A stretch of 43,058 nt of DNA. It comes from Bacteroidales bacterium. Its GTDB lineage: Bacteria > Bacteroidota > Bacteroidia > Bacteroidales > UBA932. Positions 16,820-24,956 of the stretch are shown one piece after another. The notes under the pieces are model-generated. The model was not told the DNA's origin. It saw only the letters and a list, made by a program, of their open reading frames with translations, and did no database searches. The position numbers were made by a program, and so were the translations under genes. Location of the stretch: contig JAHHQP010000014.1 in NCBI GenBank assembly GCA_020026355.1, forward strand, positions 1-43,058, given 5' to 3'. How positions within the stretch are numbered: the stretch's first letter is position 1; every line of letters begins with the position of its first letter.

Positions 16820-16835
16820 TCTTCCGATCGGAAGA
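16820..16835. promoter_or_regulatory. 16-bp perfect palindrome at the predicted AsmA-gene transcription start
   Basis: TCTTCCGATCGGAAGA is its own reverse complement. It sits immediately downstream of the -7 box (16837-16844) of the minus-strand promoter, covering the predicted start near 16830, the usual place for a repressor operator. Confidence 0.55.
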
Positions 16836-16836
16836 G

Positions 16837-16867
16837 TAAAGATACCATAGCTTTCTCGAAATGCAAA
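16837..16867 (-). promoter_or_regulatory. Promoter of the AsmA-family gene
   Basis: On the minus strand: TTTG (16864-16867), 19 nt, then TATCTTTA (16837-16844), one mismatch to TAnnTTTG. Confidence 0.65.
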
Positions 16868-16963
16868 AAAAACGCCACTTGGTCTAAGCAATTCGTCCAA
16901 AATTCACAAATTGGAATAATTTTTGCCGATTATACCTATTCTACGAAAAAAAACTACCTTTTA

Positions 16964-16994
16964 ATTGCTGCATTGCAGATTATTTCTACATTTG
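16964..16994 (+). promoter_or_regulatory. Promoter of the RND efflux operon
   Basis: ATTG (16964-16967), exactly 19 nt, then TACATTTG (16987-16994), a full match to TAnnTTTG. The predicted start near 17001 leaves a leader of about 15 bases before ATG at 17017, and there is no purine-rich Shine-Dalgarno beyond GAAGA. Confidence 0.75.
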
Positions 16995-17016
16995 CGCCCT
17001 TAAAATTACAGAAGAC

Positions 17017-18315
17017 ATGCAAATCAACATTCCTACAGAGAAAATCCAGCGGACCGGAACCAAGGTCGTGGGAAAAATCAAGAAAGTGAGAAGAACCCCG
17101 AAATGGGTCTGGTATGTGCTGGCAGTATTTTTGATCGCCGCGGCAGGGCTGGCTGTCTGGCTGACCTGGCCGGAACCGGAAGCACCGATATATCCGGTCG
17201 TTGAAGTCGAGCCTGTACAGGTCGATGACGTCGAGATCTACGGAGAGTATGCCGGCAAGATCCGTGCCCAGCAGTTCGTGGAGATCCGTGCCCGTGTGGA
17301 AGGCTATCTTGAAGAGATGCTTTTCGAGGAGGGTACCTATATTCATAAGAACGATGTCCTTTTCGTCATTGACCCGAAGCTTTACAAGGCGAAGGTAGAG
17401 AAGGCGAAAGCTCAGCTGAACAAAGACAAGGCACTCGCTCTCAAAGCCAGCCGTGACCTGGAGAGGATCCGTCCGCTTTTCGAGCAGAATGCGGCCAGCC
17501 GCCTCGACCTGGACAACGCGACCGCTGCCTATGAGAGCGCGAATGCAGCCGTCATCATGAGTGAGGCGGACCTGACGCAGGCGGAGATCGCTCTGAGCTA
17601 CACGACCGTCTGCTCGCCGATTTCCGGTTACATCAGTGAACGTTATGTCGACAACGGTACTCTTGTCGGTCCGGGAGGAGCTTCTCTGCTGGCTACCGTC
17701 GTGAAGAGCGATACCGTCCGCGTCGATTTCAGCATGACGGCGCTGGATTATCTCAAGAGCAAGGAAAGGAACGTGCAGCTCGGCCATACGCTTGATGACA
17801 GGAACTGGAATCCGTATATCACCATCACCCTGGCTGACAACTCGCAATATCCGATGAAGGGTATCGTGGATTTCGCGGATCCTCAGGTAGATCCGAATAC
17901 CGGAACTTTCTCTGTCCGTGCTGAAATGGCGAATCCGGATCAGATCCTGCTTCCGGGACAGCTGACCAAGGTGAAACTTCTGCTGGATGTCCATGAGGAT
18001 GCGATCATCGTGCCGCGCAAGGCCGTCGTGATCGAGAAGGGAGGAGCCTACATCTTCGTCGTGCGTAAGGATCATGTCGTCGAGAAACGTTTCATTGAAC
18101 TTGGCCCGGAAGTCGGGAACATCGTCGTGGTGGAACGTGGTCTCGGAGCGGATGAGCACATCGTCGTCGAAGGTTACCACAAGCTTACCCACGGCATGAA
18201 GGTCGATCCGATCTATAAAGAAGTGAAGCCGGCAGAAAAGACGACCTCTGCAGAAATGTCCGAGCCGGCAGCAGCAACTGATGAACCTGTAAAAACTATC
18301 GCGGATGAAAAGTGA
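17017..18315 (+). CDS. RND efflux periplasmic adaptor (AcrA/MexA-type membrane fusion protein)
   Basis: A 432-residue HlyD/AcrA-type adaptor linking the inner-membrane pump to the outer-membrane channel. It has a long cytosolic N-terminus (residues 1-30) and a single transmembrane anchor (WVWYVLAVFLIAAAGLAVWL) rather than the usual lipobox. Then come the barrel-sandwich half-motif (YAGKIRAQQFVEIRARVEGYLEEMLFEEGTYIHKNDVLFVIDP), an alpha-helical hairpin (about residues 125-195), the second lipoyl half (ALSYTTVCSPISGYIS), a beta-barrel and a membrane-proximal domain (PRKAVVIEKGGAYIFVV). The acidic, Ala/Glu-rich tail overlaps the pump gene by 11 bases, so translation is probably coupled. It is the first gene of a three-gene operon with a good promoter. 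Confidence 0.94.
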   Translation: MQINIPTEKIQRTGTKVVGKIKKVRRTPKWVWYVLAVFLIAAAGLAVWLTWPEPEAPIYPVVEVEPVQVDDVEIYGEYAGKIRAQQFVEIRARVEGYLEEMLFEEGTYIHKNDVLFVIDPKLYKAKVEKAKAQLNKDKALALKASRDLERIRPLFEQNAASRLDLDNATAAYESANAAVIMSEADLTQAEIALSYTTVCSPISGYISERYVDNGTLVGPGGASLLATVVKSDTVRVDFSMTALDYLKSKERNVQLGHTLDDRNWNPYITITLADNSQYPMKGIVDFADPQVDPNTGTFSVRAEMANPDQILLPGQLTKVKLLLDVHEDAIIVPRKAVVIEKGGAYIFVVRKDHVVEKRFIELGPEVGNIVVVERGLGADEHIVVEGYHKLTHGMKVDPIYKEVKPAEKTTSAEMSEPAAATDEPVKTIADEK

Positions 18316-21300
18316 TTTCTTCATTGACCGGCCGGTCTTCTCGACCGTCGTTTCCATCGTCATCGTACTGGTGGGACTGATCGGAATGACCTTGTTGCCG
18401 GTAGACCAATATCCTTCGATCGTGCCGCCGGTCGTCAAAGTATCGGCTTACTATCCGGGAGCTAGTGCTGAAACGGTATCTCAGGCCGTTGCGACCCCGA
18501 TCGAACAGGAGCTCAACGGTACTCCAGGCATGATCTACATGGAGTCCAGCTGTTCCAATACCGGTAGTTTCTCTTCTACCATCACTTTCGACATCGATAC
18601 GGATGCCGATATCGCGGCTGTCGAGATCCAGAACCGTCTGAAGGAAGCGGAATCCCGCCTTCCGGCCGAAGTCGTGCAGAACGGTATTTCCATCGACAAG
18701 CAGGCGACGAGCAAGCTCATGACCATCACGCTGAAGTCCAGCGATCCGAAGTTCGATGAGATCTATCTGAGCAACTATGCGACCATCAATATTCTGGATA
18801 TGCTCAAACGTGTGCCTGGCGTCGGCCGTGTCTCCAATGTCGGAAGCCGCTACTATGCCATGCAGATCAAGGTCCTGCCGGAACGTCTGGCTTCATTGGG
18901 CTTGACGGTCAAGGACCTGCAGGATGCGTTGAGGGAGCAGAATCGTGAGTCCGCGGCCGGTGTCATCGGTCAGCAGCCGATCACCGGGGTGGACGTGACC
19001 ATCCCGATCACGGCGAAGGGCCGTCTCTCCAAGGTTGAGGAGTTCGAGGATATCGTCATCAAGGCGGATCCGGACGGAGCCATCCTCCGTCTGCGCGACG
19101 TCGCGAACATTTCCCTGGATGCTTCTTCCTACAATACGGAATCCGGAATCGACGGCGAGAACGCTGCGGTGATGGATATCCGCATGATTCCGGGCGTGAA
19201 TGCCATGGAAGTGTCAGCCGCCATCCGGGAGTGCATGGAAGACATCAGCAAGAATTTTCCGGAGGGTATCACCTATGATATCCCTTTTGATATGACTACC
19301 TATATCTCCCAGTCCATCAGTGAAGTGTACAAGACGTTGTTCGAAGCGCTGATCCTGGTGATTCTGGTCGTGTTCCTGTCTCTGCAGAGCTGGCGGGCGA
19401 CCCTTATCCCGGCTATTGCGGTGCCGATTTCCCTTATCGGAACCTTCGGAGTCATGCTCATGGCCGGCTTCACCCTGAACACGATGACCTTGCTGGGTCT
19501 CGTCCTGGCGATCGGTACGGTGGTCGATGATGCCATAGTCGTGGTCGAGAACGTCGACCGTATCATGAAGAAGGAAAAGCTCTCGCCGCGGGATGCGACG
19601 AAGAAGGCGATGGGAGAGATCGGCGGTGCGCTGGTGGCCATGTCCCTGGTGCTCTGCGCCGTGTTCATTCCGGTCAGCTTCCTTTCCGGTATGTCCGGTA
19701 TCCTGTTCCGTCAGTTCTCCATCACCATCACGGTGTCCGTGATCATCTCCACGGTCGTCGCTTTGACTTTGAGCCCGGTGATGTGTTCCATCTTCCTCAA
19801 ACCGGAATCGGAAAAGGAGGAAGGTAAGAAGAACATTCTCTTCCGTGCGATCAACCGTTGGCTGGACAAGGGCGGACTCCTCTATGAAAGACTGGTCGGC
19901 AGGTCCCTCAGATACCCGAAACGCATCTTCGCGACTTTCGGTGTCTGCATCGTGCTGATCTGGGTCCTGATCCGTCTGGTTCCTCAGAGCTTCATCCCGC
20001 AGGAGGACCAGGGCTACTTCACCGTGGAACTGGAACTTCCGGAAGGTGCGACGCTCGAGCGCACCCGTGAAGTCATGGATCGTGCGATGACCTGGCTGAT
20101 GGCTCAGCCGGATGTCGCTCATGTGCTCAATGTCAATGGTTCCAGTCCTCGTGTGGGTACGAACCAGTCCAGAGGTCAGCTGACCGTCATCATGAAACCA
20201 TGGGAGGAACGTCTGGATCAGGATCTGCCGAAGTTCATGGACAAGGTCCGTGCGGAATTCAGCACTTATCCTGAAAGCAAGGTCTTCCTCAGTTCTCCTC
20301 CGGTCATCCCGGGAATGGGTAGTTCCGGTGGTTTCGAGATGGTGCTGGAAGCGAAGGGCAACATGACTTACAATGACCTTCAGAATGCGACGGATACCTT
20401 GCTGTACTATGCCCAGCAGCGGAAGGAACTCTCCAGACTTTCTTCCAGCATGCAGAGCGATATTCCTCAGCTGTATCTGGATGTAGACAGGGACAAAGCC
20501 AAACTCATGGGTGTATCCGTTTCAGACGTGTTCACGACGATGAAGGCTTTCACCGGTTCTGTCTATGTCAATGACTTCAATCTGTTCAACCGTGTATACA
20601 AGGTCTATATTCAGGCTGATGCTCCTTACCGTATGAGCCGTGACAACATGAACCTGTATTTCGTGAGAGGAACCGGCGGAAAGATGATTCCGATCACATC
20701 GCTGGGAAAGACTTCCTACACGACAGGACCTGGAACCATCAAGCGTTTCAACATGTACAATGCGGCGACCATCTCCGGTGAGGCAGCTTCCGGCTACAGT
20801 TCCGGTCAGGCGATGGAAATCCTGGAGGAGATCGCTCGGGAGAAGCTTCCGAAAGAAATCGGTATCGAGTGGAGCGGTATGTCCTATCAGGAGAAGAAAC
20901 AGAGCGGCCAGGTCGGTCTCGTGATGATGCTGGCCTTCCTCTTCGTCTTCCTGTTCCTGGCAGCGCAGTACGAAAGCTGGAGCATTCCGATCGCTGTCCT
21001 GCTGTCTCTTCCGATAGCCTGCGTAGGTGCCTTCCTGGCCATCTGGGTCTTCGGCCTGGAGAACAACGTGTATTTCCAGATCGGTCTGGTGATGCTTATC
21101 GGTCTGGCGGCCAAGAACGCGATCCTGATTGTCGAGTTCGCCAAGGAACTGGTCGAGAAAGAAGGAGTACCGGTCGCTGAAGCGGCTTGCCGTGCTGCAG
21201 TCATGCGTTTCCGTCCGATCGTGATGACCTCATTGACCTTCGTCCTGGGCATGCTTCCGCTGGTCATCGCCTCGGGACCTGGTTGCGCAAGCCGTCACAG

Positions 21301-21421
21301 TATCGGTGTCGGAGTGTTCTTCGGTATGATCGTCGCCATCACGGTCGGTATCATCTTCGTCCCGTTCTTCTTCGTGTGGATCTATAATTTGAAATCAAGA
21401 AAGAAAAGGAGCAAGAAATGA
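18305..21421 (+). CDS. RND-family efflux pump (AcrB/MexB-type, HAE1)
   Basis: A 1038-residue inner-membrane resistance-nodulation-division pump that exports drugs, bile salts or other amphiphiles using the proton gradient. The start MKSDFFIDRPVFSTVVSIVI is typical of the AcrB/MexB (HAE1) branch. The proton-relay aspartates are D408 and D409 (AIGTVVDDAIVVVEN), matching AcrB D407/D408. The relay lysine is in GLAAKNAILIVEFAKEL and the arginine in RFRPIVMTSLTF. Twelve transmembrane helices and two large periplasmic loops are evident, and length is normal for AcrB. It overlaps the adaptor gene by 11 bases and the channel gene by 4 (ATGA), so the three products are made together. The substrate range cannot be read from sequence. 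Confidence 0.96.
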   Translation: MKSDFFIDRPVFSTVVSIVIVLVGLIGMTLLPVDQYPSIVPPVVKVSAYYPGASAETVSQAVATPIEQELNGTPGMIYMESSCSNTGSFSSTITFDIDTDADIAAVEIQNRLKEAESRLPAEVVQNGISIDKQATSKLMTITLKSSDPKFDEIYLSNYATINILDMLKRVPGVGRVSNVGSRYYAMQIKVLPERLASLGLTVKDLQDALREQNRESAAGVIGQQPITGVDVTIPITAKGRLSKVEEFEDIVIKADPDGAILRLRDVANISLDASSYNTESGIDGENAAVMDIRMIPGVNAMEVSAAIRECMEDISKNFPEGITYDIPFDMTTYISQSISEVYKTLFEALILVILVVFLSLQSWRATLIPAIAVPISLIGTFGVMLMAGFTLNTMTLLGLVLAIGTVVDDAIVVVENVDRIMKKEKLSPRDATKKAMGEIGGALVAMSLVLCAVFIPVSFLSGMSGILFRQFSITITVSVIISTVVALTLSPVMCSIFLKPESEKEEGKKNILFRAINRWLDKGGLLYERLVGRSLRYPKRIFATFGVCIVLIWVLIRLVPQSFIPQEDQGYFTVELELPEGATLERTREVMDRAMTWLMAQPDVAHVLNVNGSSPRVGTNQSRGQLTVIMKPWEERLDQDLPKFMDKVRAEFSTYPESKVFLSSPPVIPGMGSSGGFEMVLEAKGNMTYNDLQNATDTLLYYAQQRKELSRLSSSMQSDIPQLYLDVDRDKAKLMGVSVSDVFTTMKAFTGSVYVNDFNLFNRVYKVYIQADAPYRMSRDNMNLYFVRGTGGKMIPITSLGKTSYTTGPGTIKRFNMYNAATISGEAASGYSSGQAMEILEEIAREKLPKEIGIEWSGMSYQEKKQSGQVGLVMMLAFLFVFLFLAAQYESWSIPIAVLLSLPIACVGAFLAIWVFGLENNVYFQIGLVMLIGLAAKNAILIVEFAKELVEKEGVPVAEAACRAAVMRFRPIVMTSLTFVLGMLPLVIASGPGCASRHSIGVGVFFGMIVAITVGIIFVPFFFVWIYNLKSRKKRSKK

Positions 21422-22815
21422 AATGCAGATCAATCTTTCTGGCAGGACTGACGGTCCTGTTGCTGGCGGGCAGCTGTTCAACCCCGCGCCGTTGTGCGGC
21501 ACCGGAACTGGACTTGCCGCAGACCATCGTTCCCGGAGGTGAGGCAGACTCACTTTGCCTGGCCGATCTGAAGTGGTCTGAACTGATCACGGATAGTTTG
21601 CTGACCGATCTTATCCATAAAAGTCTGGAGCGGAACAAGAACATGCTTGTCGCGGCAGACCGGGTGATGGAACTGGGACAGCTCCACCGTCTTGCACGGG
21701 CCGGTTGGTATCCGGGGCTGGATGCAAGGGGCTATACGACTTACGAATTCAACCAGAGTCCGGACGGAAGTCAGAAGACCAGGGTAGAACCTGGACTGAA
21801 AGCCTCCCTTTCCTGGGAAATCGACTTCTTCGGCAAGATCCGCTGGACGGATCGGCAGGCCAAAGCCGAATATCTGTCTTCTCTTGAGGCGCAGCGCGCG
21901 ACTCAGATGTCGCTGATCGCAGAAGTGGCTACCGCATATTATGAACTGGTCGCCCTGGACAATGAACTGGCGATCGTGCGCAACACGCTCACTACCCGTG
22001 AAGAGAACGTGCATCATGCTCGTCTTCGTTTCGACGGGGGACTGACGACGGAGATTCCTTACCAGCAGTCTCAGGTTGAATATGCGAAGACCGCGGCCAT
22101 GATTCCGGAACTGGAGAAAAAGATCCGTATCAAGGAGAATGAGATCTCTTTGCTCTGCGGCAGCTATCCATCTTCCGTCGAACGTTCTCGTATCATCGAT
22201 CAGCATAGAGTTCCGCAGCTGAACCTCGTCGGGATTCCGTCCGAACTGGTCAGCCGTCGTCCTGACCTGCGGGCTGCAGAGCAGGGACTTCAGGCTGCGG
22301 CCGCGAAGGTCGGCATTACCTGGGCAGAGCGTTTCCCTAGCTTCCGCATCAACCTCCAGGGAGGTCTGGAAGGCAGCGGTATCGAAGGTTTCTTCTCTTC
22401 ACCATGGGCCTATGCTCTCGGGGAAGTCGCCGCGCCGCTCTTCCATTTCGGGGCAAGGAAAGCCAAATATGAGGCTGCCATCAAAGCTTATGACCAGAAA
22501 CGTCATGGCTATGAGCAGAAAGTGCTGGAGGCTTTCAAGGAGGTCAATGATGCCGTGGTGACCTTCAATTCCACTCGTGAGCAGGTCGTGCTCATGGGTA
22601 ATCTGAAGGATGCTGCCGCCAAATATGTTGACCTGACGCGTTACCAGCTCCAGACCGGTTACATCCAGTACATCGATATCCTGGATGCGCAGCGAAGCTA
22701 CTTCAAGGCTGAGATCGATTACAGCAACGCCTTGCGTGACGAGTACCTTGCCATCATCCGCCTGTACAAGGCACTCGGTGGCGGATGGGATCTTGAAGAG
22801 GAAGAAAAGAAATAG
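21418..22815 (+). CDS. Outer-membrane efflux channel lipoprotein (OprM/TolC family)
   Basis: A 465-residue outer-membrane factor of the NodT/OprM type, the exit duct of the RND pump. The signal peptide ends in a lipobox (LLAGSC, lipidated C20), as in OprM. The two outer-membrane-efflux repeats are visible: a first helical repeat with SLSWEIDFFGKIRWTDRQAKAEYL around residue 125, and a second with EVAAPLFHFGARKAKYEAAIKAY near residue 340. The SRRPDLRAAEQGLQAAAAKVG segment is the classic OprM-family signature. The gene starts within the last codons of the pump gene (ATGA overlap). Transcription of the operon probably runs toward 22830; no T-run terminator is clear before the AraC-family gene, although a long inverted repeat lies at 22832-22894. 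Confidence 0.94.
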   Translation: MKCRSIFLAGLTVLLLAGSCSTPRRCAAPELDLPQTIVPGGEADSLCLADLKWSELITDSLLTDLIHKSLERNKNMLVAADRVMELGQLHRLARAGWYPGLDARGYTTYEFNQSPDGSQKTRVEPGLKASLSWEIDFFGKIRWTDRQAKAEYLSSLEAQRATQMSLIAEVATAYYELVALDNELAIVRNTLTTREENVHHARLRFDGGLTTEIPYQQSQVEYAKTAAMIPELEKKIRIKENEISLLCGSYPSSVERSRIIDQHRVPQLNLVGIPSELVSRRPDLRAAEQGLQAAAAKVGITWAERFPSFRINLQGGLEGSGIEGFFSSPWAYALGEVAAPLFHFGARKAKYEAAIKAYDQKRHGYEQKVLEAFKEVNDAVVTFNSTREQVVLMGNLKDAAAKYVDLTRYQLQTGYIQYIDILDAQRSYFKAEIDYSNALRDEYLAIIRLYKALGGGWDLEEEEKK

Positions 22816-22829
22816 AAAATAGAGTTTTT

Positions 22830-22860
22830 TTTGTTTTTTTGTCGGAAATTACGACCTTTG
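22830..22860 (+). promoter_or_regulatory. Promoter of the AraC-family gene
   Basis: TTTG (22830-22833), exactly 19 nt, then GACCTTTG (22853-22860), one mismatch to TAnnTTTG. The predicted start lies near 22867, about 37 bases before the ATG. Confidence 0.55.
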
Positions 22861-22894
22861 GATAAAATTCAAATGCGCCACCGACAAAAAAACA
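22832..22894. repeat. Perfect 14-bp inverted repeat bracketing the AraC-gene -7 box
   Basis: TGTTTTTTTGTCGG (22832-22845) and CCGACAAAAAAACA (22881-22894) are exact reverse complements separated by 35 bases. The left arm overlaps the -33 box and spacer, and the right arm lies in the 5' leader. The spacing suits a dimer or DNA-looping regulator, or a transcript-end hairpin for the RND operon. Confidence 0.75.
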
Positions 22895-22903
22895 GAAGAC
22901 ACT

Positions 22904-23803
22904 ATGGACGCTATGCAGACAATCGACGTCCGGAAATTCAAGACTTTGTTTCCGGATTACATGGACACGGAAATGGACAATGATTTCTTCATTGCCGACT
23001 TTGATCTTGGCTATCAGTTCCATACGATCGAATATCCTTGTCGGGTCGATGGTTACGTAGCGTTTTTCTGTGTGTCGGGAGATCTGGACATCGACATCAA
23101 TCTGCAGACTTTCCATGTGAAGAAGAATACCTTGCTGGTCAATGTACCCGGTAATATCTTCCGCATTTCCCGTCAGGGGAATGAGCCGGTCCGTCTGCTG
23201 GTCGTAGCGATCTCCAAGGATTTCTTCTCTTCGATCAATGTGGACTTCAACAATCTCTTCAATGAGAGCATGGGGGTCCTGTCGGATCCTTGCGTTGTCC
23301 TCGACGAGGCGGAACTGGAGCTTCTCCGTCATTATTTTCTTACCGCGAAATCCATCATGGTGACGGAGCTCGGAAACAAACGTGAAATCTTAGGTTCACT
23401 GATTTCTTCGGTCTTCTACCTCTTTTCTTCGATCTGGTCGAAGCATCTTGCCATCGCTCATCAAGGTTCCAGGGAGAAATCCACCCGTGCCAAGGCTATC
23501 TTCGAGGATTTCCTGAAACTGGTGACGGAATATCATGTATCGGAGCGCACGGTCGGCTTCTATGCGGACAAGCTCTATCTGACCCCGAAATATCTCTCGA
23601 AGATCATCAAGTCGGTCAGCGGCATCTCCGCCCCGGACTGGATCAATTCCTTCATTGTCCTGGAAGCGAAGAACATGCTCAAATATTCGGATCTCACCAT
23701 TTCCGAAATCGTGTATAAACTGAACTTTACAAGCCAGTCTGTCTTTTATAAATTCTTCAAAGGACAGACTGGCTTGACACCGAGTGAATATCGTAAGATG
23801 TAG
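22904..23803 (+). CDS. AraC-family transcriptional regulator
   Basis: A 299-residue regulator with an N-terminal sensing domain (about residues 1-180, cupin-like strands such as YVAFFCVSGDLDIDINLQTFHVKKNTLLVNVPG). The C-terminal AraC/XylS double helix-turn-helix covers residues 200-299: first helix pair FYADKLYLTPKYLSKIIKSVSG, second ISEIVYKLNFTSQSVFYKFFKGQTGLTPSEYRKM. Cytosolic, with no signal peptide. It follows the RND operon by 88 bases with its own promoter and a large inverted repeat around that promoter, suggesting autoregulation. Control of the adjacent efflux operon is a reasonable inference but not shown. The last 50 codons contain an unusually long perfect inverted repeat. It converges on cydB with only three bases between stop codons. 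Confidence 0.92.
   Translation: MDAMQTIDVRKFKTLFPDYMDTEMDNDFFIADFDLGYQFHTIEYPCRVDGYVAFFCVSGDLDIDINLQTFHVKKNTLLVNVPGNIFRISRQGNEPVRLLVVAISKDFFSSINVDFNNLFNESMGVLSDPCVVLDEAELELLRHYFLTAKSIMVTELGNKREILGSLISSVFYLFSSIWSKHLAIAHQGSREKSTRAKAIFEDFLKLVTEYHVSERTVGFYADKLYLTPKYLSKIIKSVSGISAPDWINSFIVLEAKNMLKYSDLTISEIVYKLNFTSQSVFYKFFKGQTGLTPSEYRKM
23730..23776. repeat. Perfect 14-bp inverted repeat (18-bp stem with wobble) inside the AraC-family CDS
   Basis: CAAGCCAGTCTGTC (23730-23743) and GACAGACTGGCTTG (23763-23776) are exact complements. Pairing can continue inward for four more pairs, one a wobble, leaving an 11-base loop. It lies about 30 bases beyond the cydB stop on the opposite strand and may end or protect one or both convergent transcripts, although neither exit has a T-run. 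Confidence 0.75.
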
Positions 23804-23806
23804 GGA

Positions 23807-24949
23807 TCAGTATTTCAGATCCGTATTCTCAATTTCGTTTTTCGTGATCGGTTTCCGATCCATCTGCCTCCACGCATAGACGATGTAGGCCAGGACAGCC
23901 GGGATCAGGAAGGATACCCAGGTCATGACGGTAAGGGTGAAAGCGCTTGAGCTGCTGTTGCTCAAGGTCAATGAACTCTGCAGATCCGTCGTGGAAGGGT
24001 AGTAGGCTGTTCCGTTGAAGCCGGCCAGGAAGAACAGGGCCATCACCGTGGTGACGGTACCCGTGCCCGCATACCAGATTCCATGTCTGAAGCCTTTGCA
24101 GAAGGCTGTTCCGAAGAGACCGGTCAGTACCAGGACGACACCCAGGACGAAGAGAGCGGCGGTACCTGGCATAGCCAGCAGATTATGCCAGTATTTATAA
24201 GGTTCGAGGCTCACGCGTCCGTTCTCGACCGCATAACCGTCAGAAATCAGGATGAAGGCAGTTGCCGTCACGAAAAGCAGGGCGAAGACCAGAGCTGTGC
24301 TCATCAGGTATTTCCGGAAACGTCTTTCCAGGGTCTCGCTTCTGATATTGCTGAGCAGGTAGAGCAGGCCCAGGCAGATGGCCAGGAACATCACGGCCAG
24401 ACCGAAGGTCACGTTCGTCAGGTTGCCGAGGGCTTCCAGGCCGTGCCATTCGTTACTCCAGGTGCTGATGGTCGGAGCCGCCACATCGAAGAGGGCGCTT
24501 TTGTCGACGGTGAATTCAGAACCGGTGAAGAAGGTGCAGACCGCCACGCCGAGGAGGAAGGGACCGAGCAGACCGTTCACGGTCAGGAAAGCCCGGAAAG
24601 CGTTCCGTCCGATCACGTTGCCGGCCTTGTTCTGGAATTCATAGGAAACGGCCTGGAAAACGAAGGTGATCAGGATGGCGACCCAGAGCCAGAAAGCGCC
24701 CCCGAAGCTGGTACTGTAGAAAAGCGGGAAAGAGGCGAAGAAGGCACCGCCGAAAGTGACCAGGGTCGTGAAGGTCAGTTCCCATTTCCTTCCCGTGGAA
24801 TTGACCATCATCTGACGTTCCGTCTCGTTCTTGCCGGCGACGAAGATCATGGCGTTGGCTCCTTGTACGAAGAGCAGGAAGACCAGCAGACCGCCGAGCA
24901 GCGCGATGATCACCCACCAATATTGCTGTAGAAATTCTATCGTGAACAT
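23807..24949 (-). CDS. cydB: Cytochrome bd quinol oxidase subunit II
   Basis: A 380-residue integral membrane protein, the non-heme-binding partner of CydA in the bd-type terminal oxidase that reduces oxygen with quinol. The N-terminus MFTIEFLQQYWWVIIALLGGLLVFLLFVQGANAM is the CydB first helix, followed by the conserved WELTFTTLVTFGGAFFASFPLFYSTSFGG stretch. Eight or nine helices are evident and length is normal. It starts seven bases after the cydA stop in the order DUF4492-cydA-cydB. The C-terminus DRKPITKNEIENTDLKY is a soluble tail. In gut Bacteroides the bd oxidase allows growth at nanomolar oxygen, and the same role is likely here. It converges on the AraC-family gene with a three-base gap. 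Confidence 0.95.
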   Translation of the reverse strand: MFTIEFLQQYWWVIIALLGGLLVFLLFVQGANAMIFVAGKNETERQMMVNSTGRKWELTFTTLVTFGGAFFASFPLFYSTSFGGAFWLWVAILITFVFQAVSYEFQNKAGNVIGRNAFRAFLTVNGLLGPFLLGVAVCTFFTGSEFTVDKSALFDVAAPTISTWSNEWHGLEALGNLTNVTFGLAVMFLAICLGLLYLLSNIRSETLERRFRKYLMSTALVFALLFVTATAFILISDGYAVENGRVSLEPYKYWHNLLAMPGTAALFVLGVVLVLTGLFGTAFCKGFRHGIWYAGTGTVTTVMALFFLAGFNGTAYYPSTTDLQSSLTLSNSSSSAFTLTVMTWVSFLIPAVLAYIVYAWRQMDRKPITKNEIENTDLKY

Positions 24950-24956
24950 AGTTGTC

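Noticed and set aside
16820..16836. Resemblance of the palindrome at 16820 to a sequencing adapter end (CTTCCGATC / GATCGGAAGAG)
   Set aside because: Only about 11 bases match, the flanks continue as normal promoter and leader, and an exact 16-bp palindrome does not correspond to an adapter junction.
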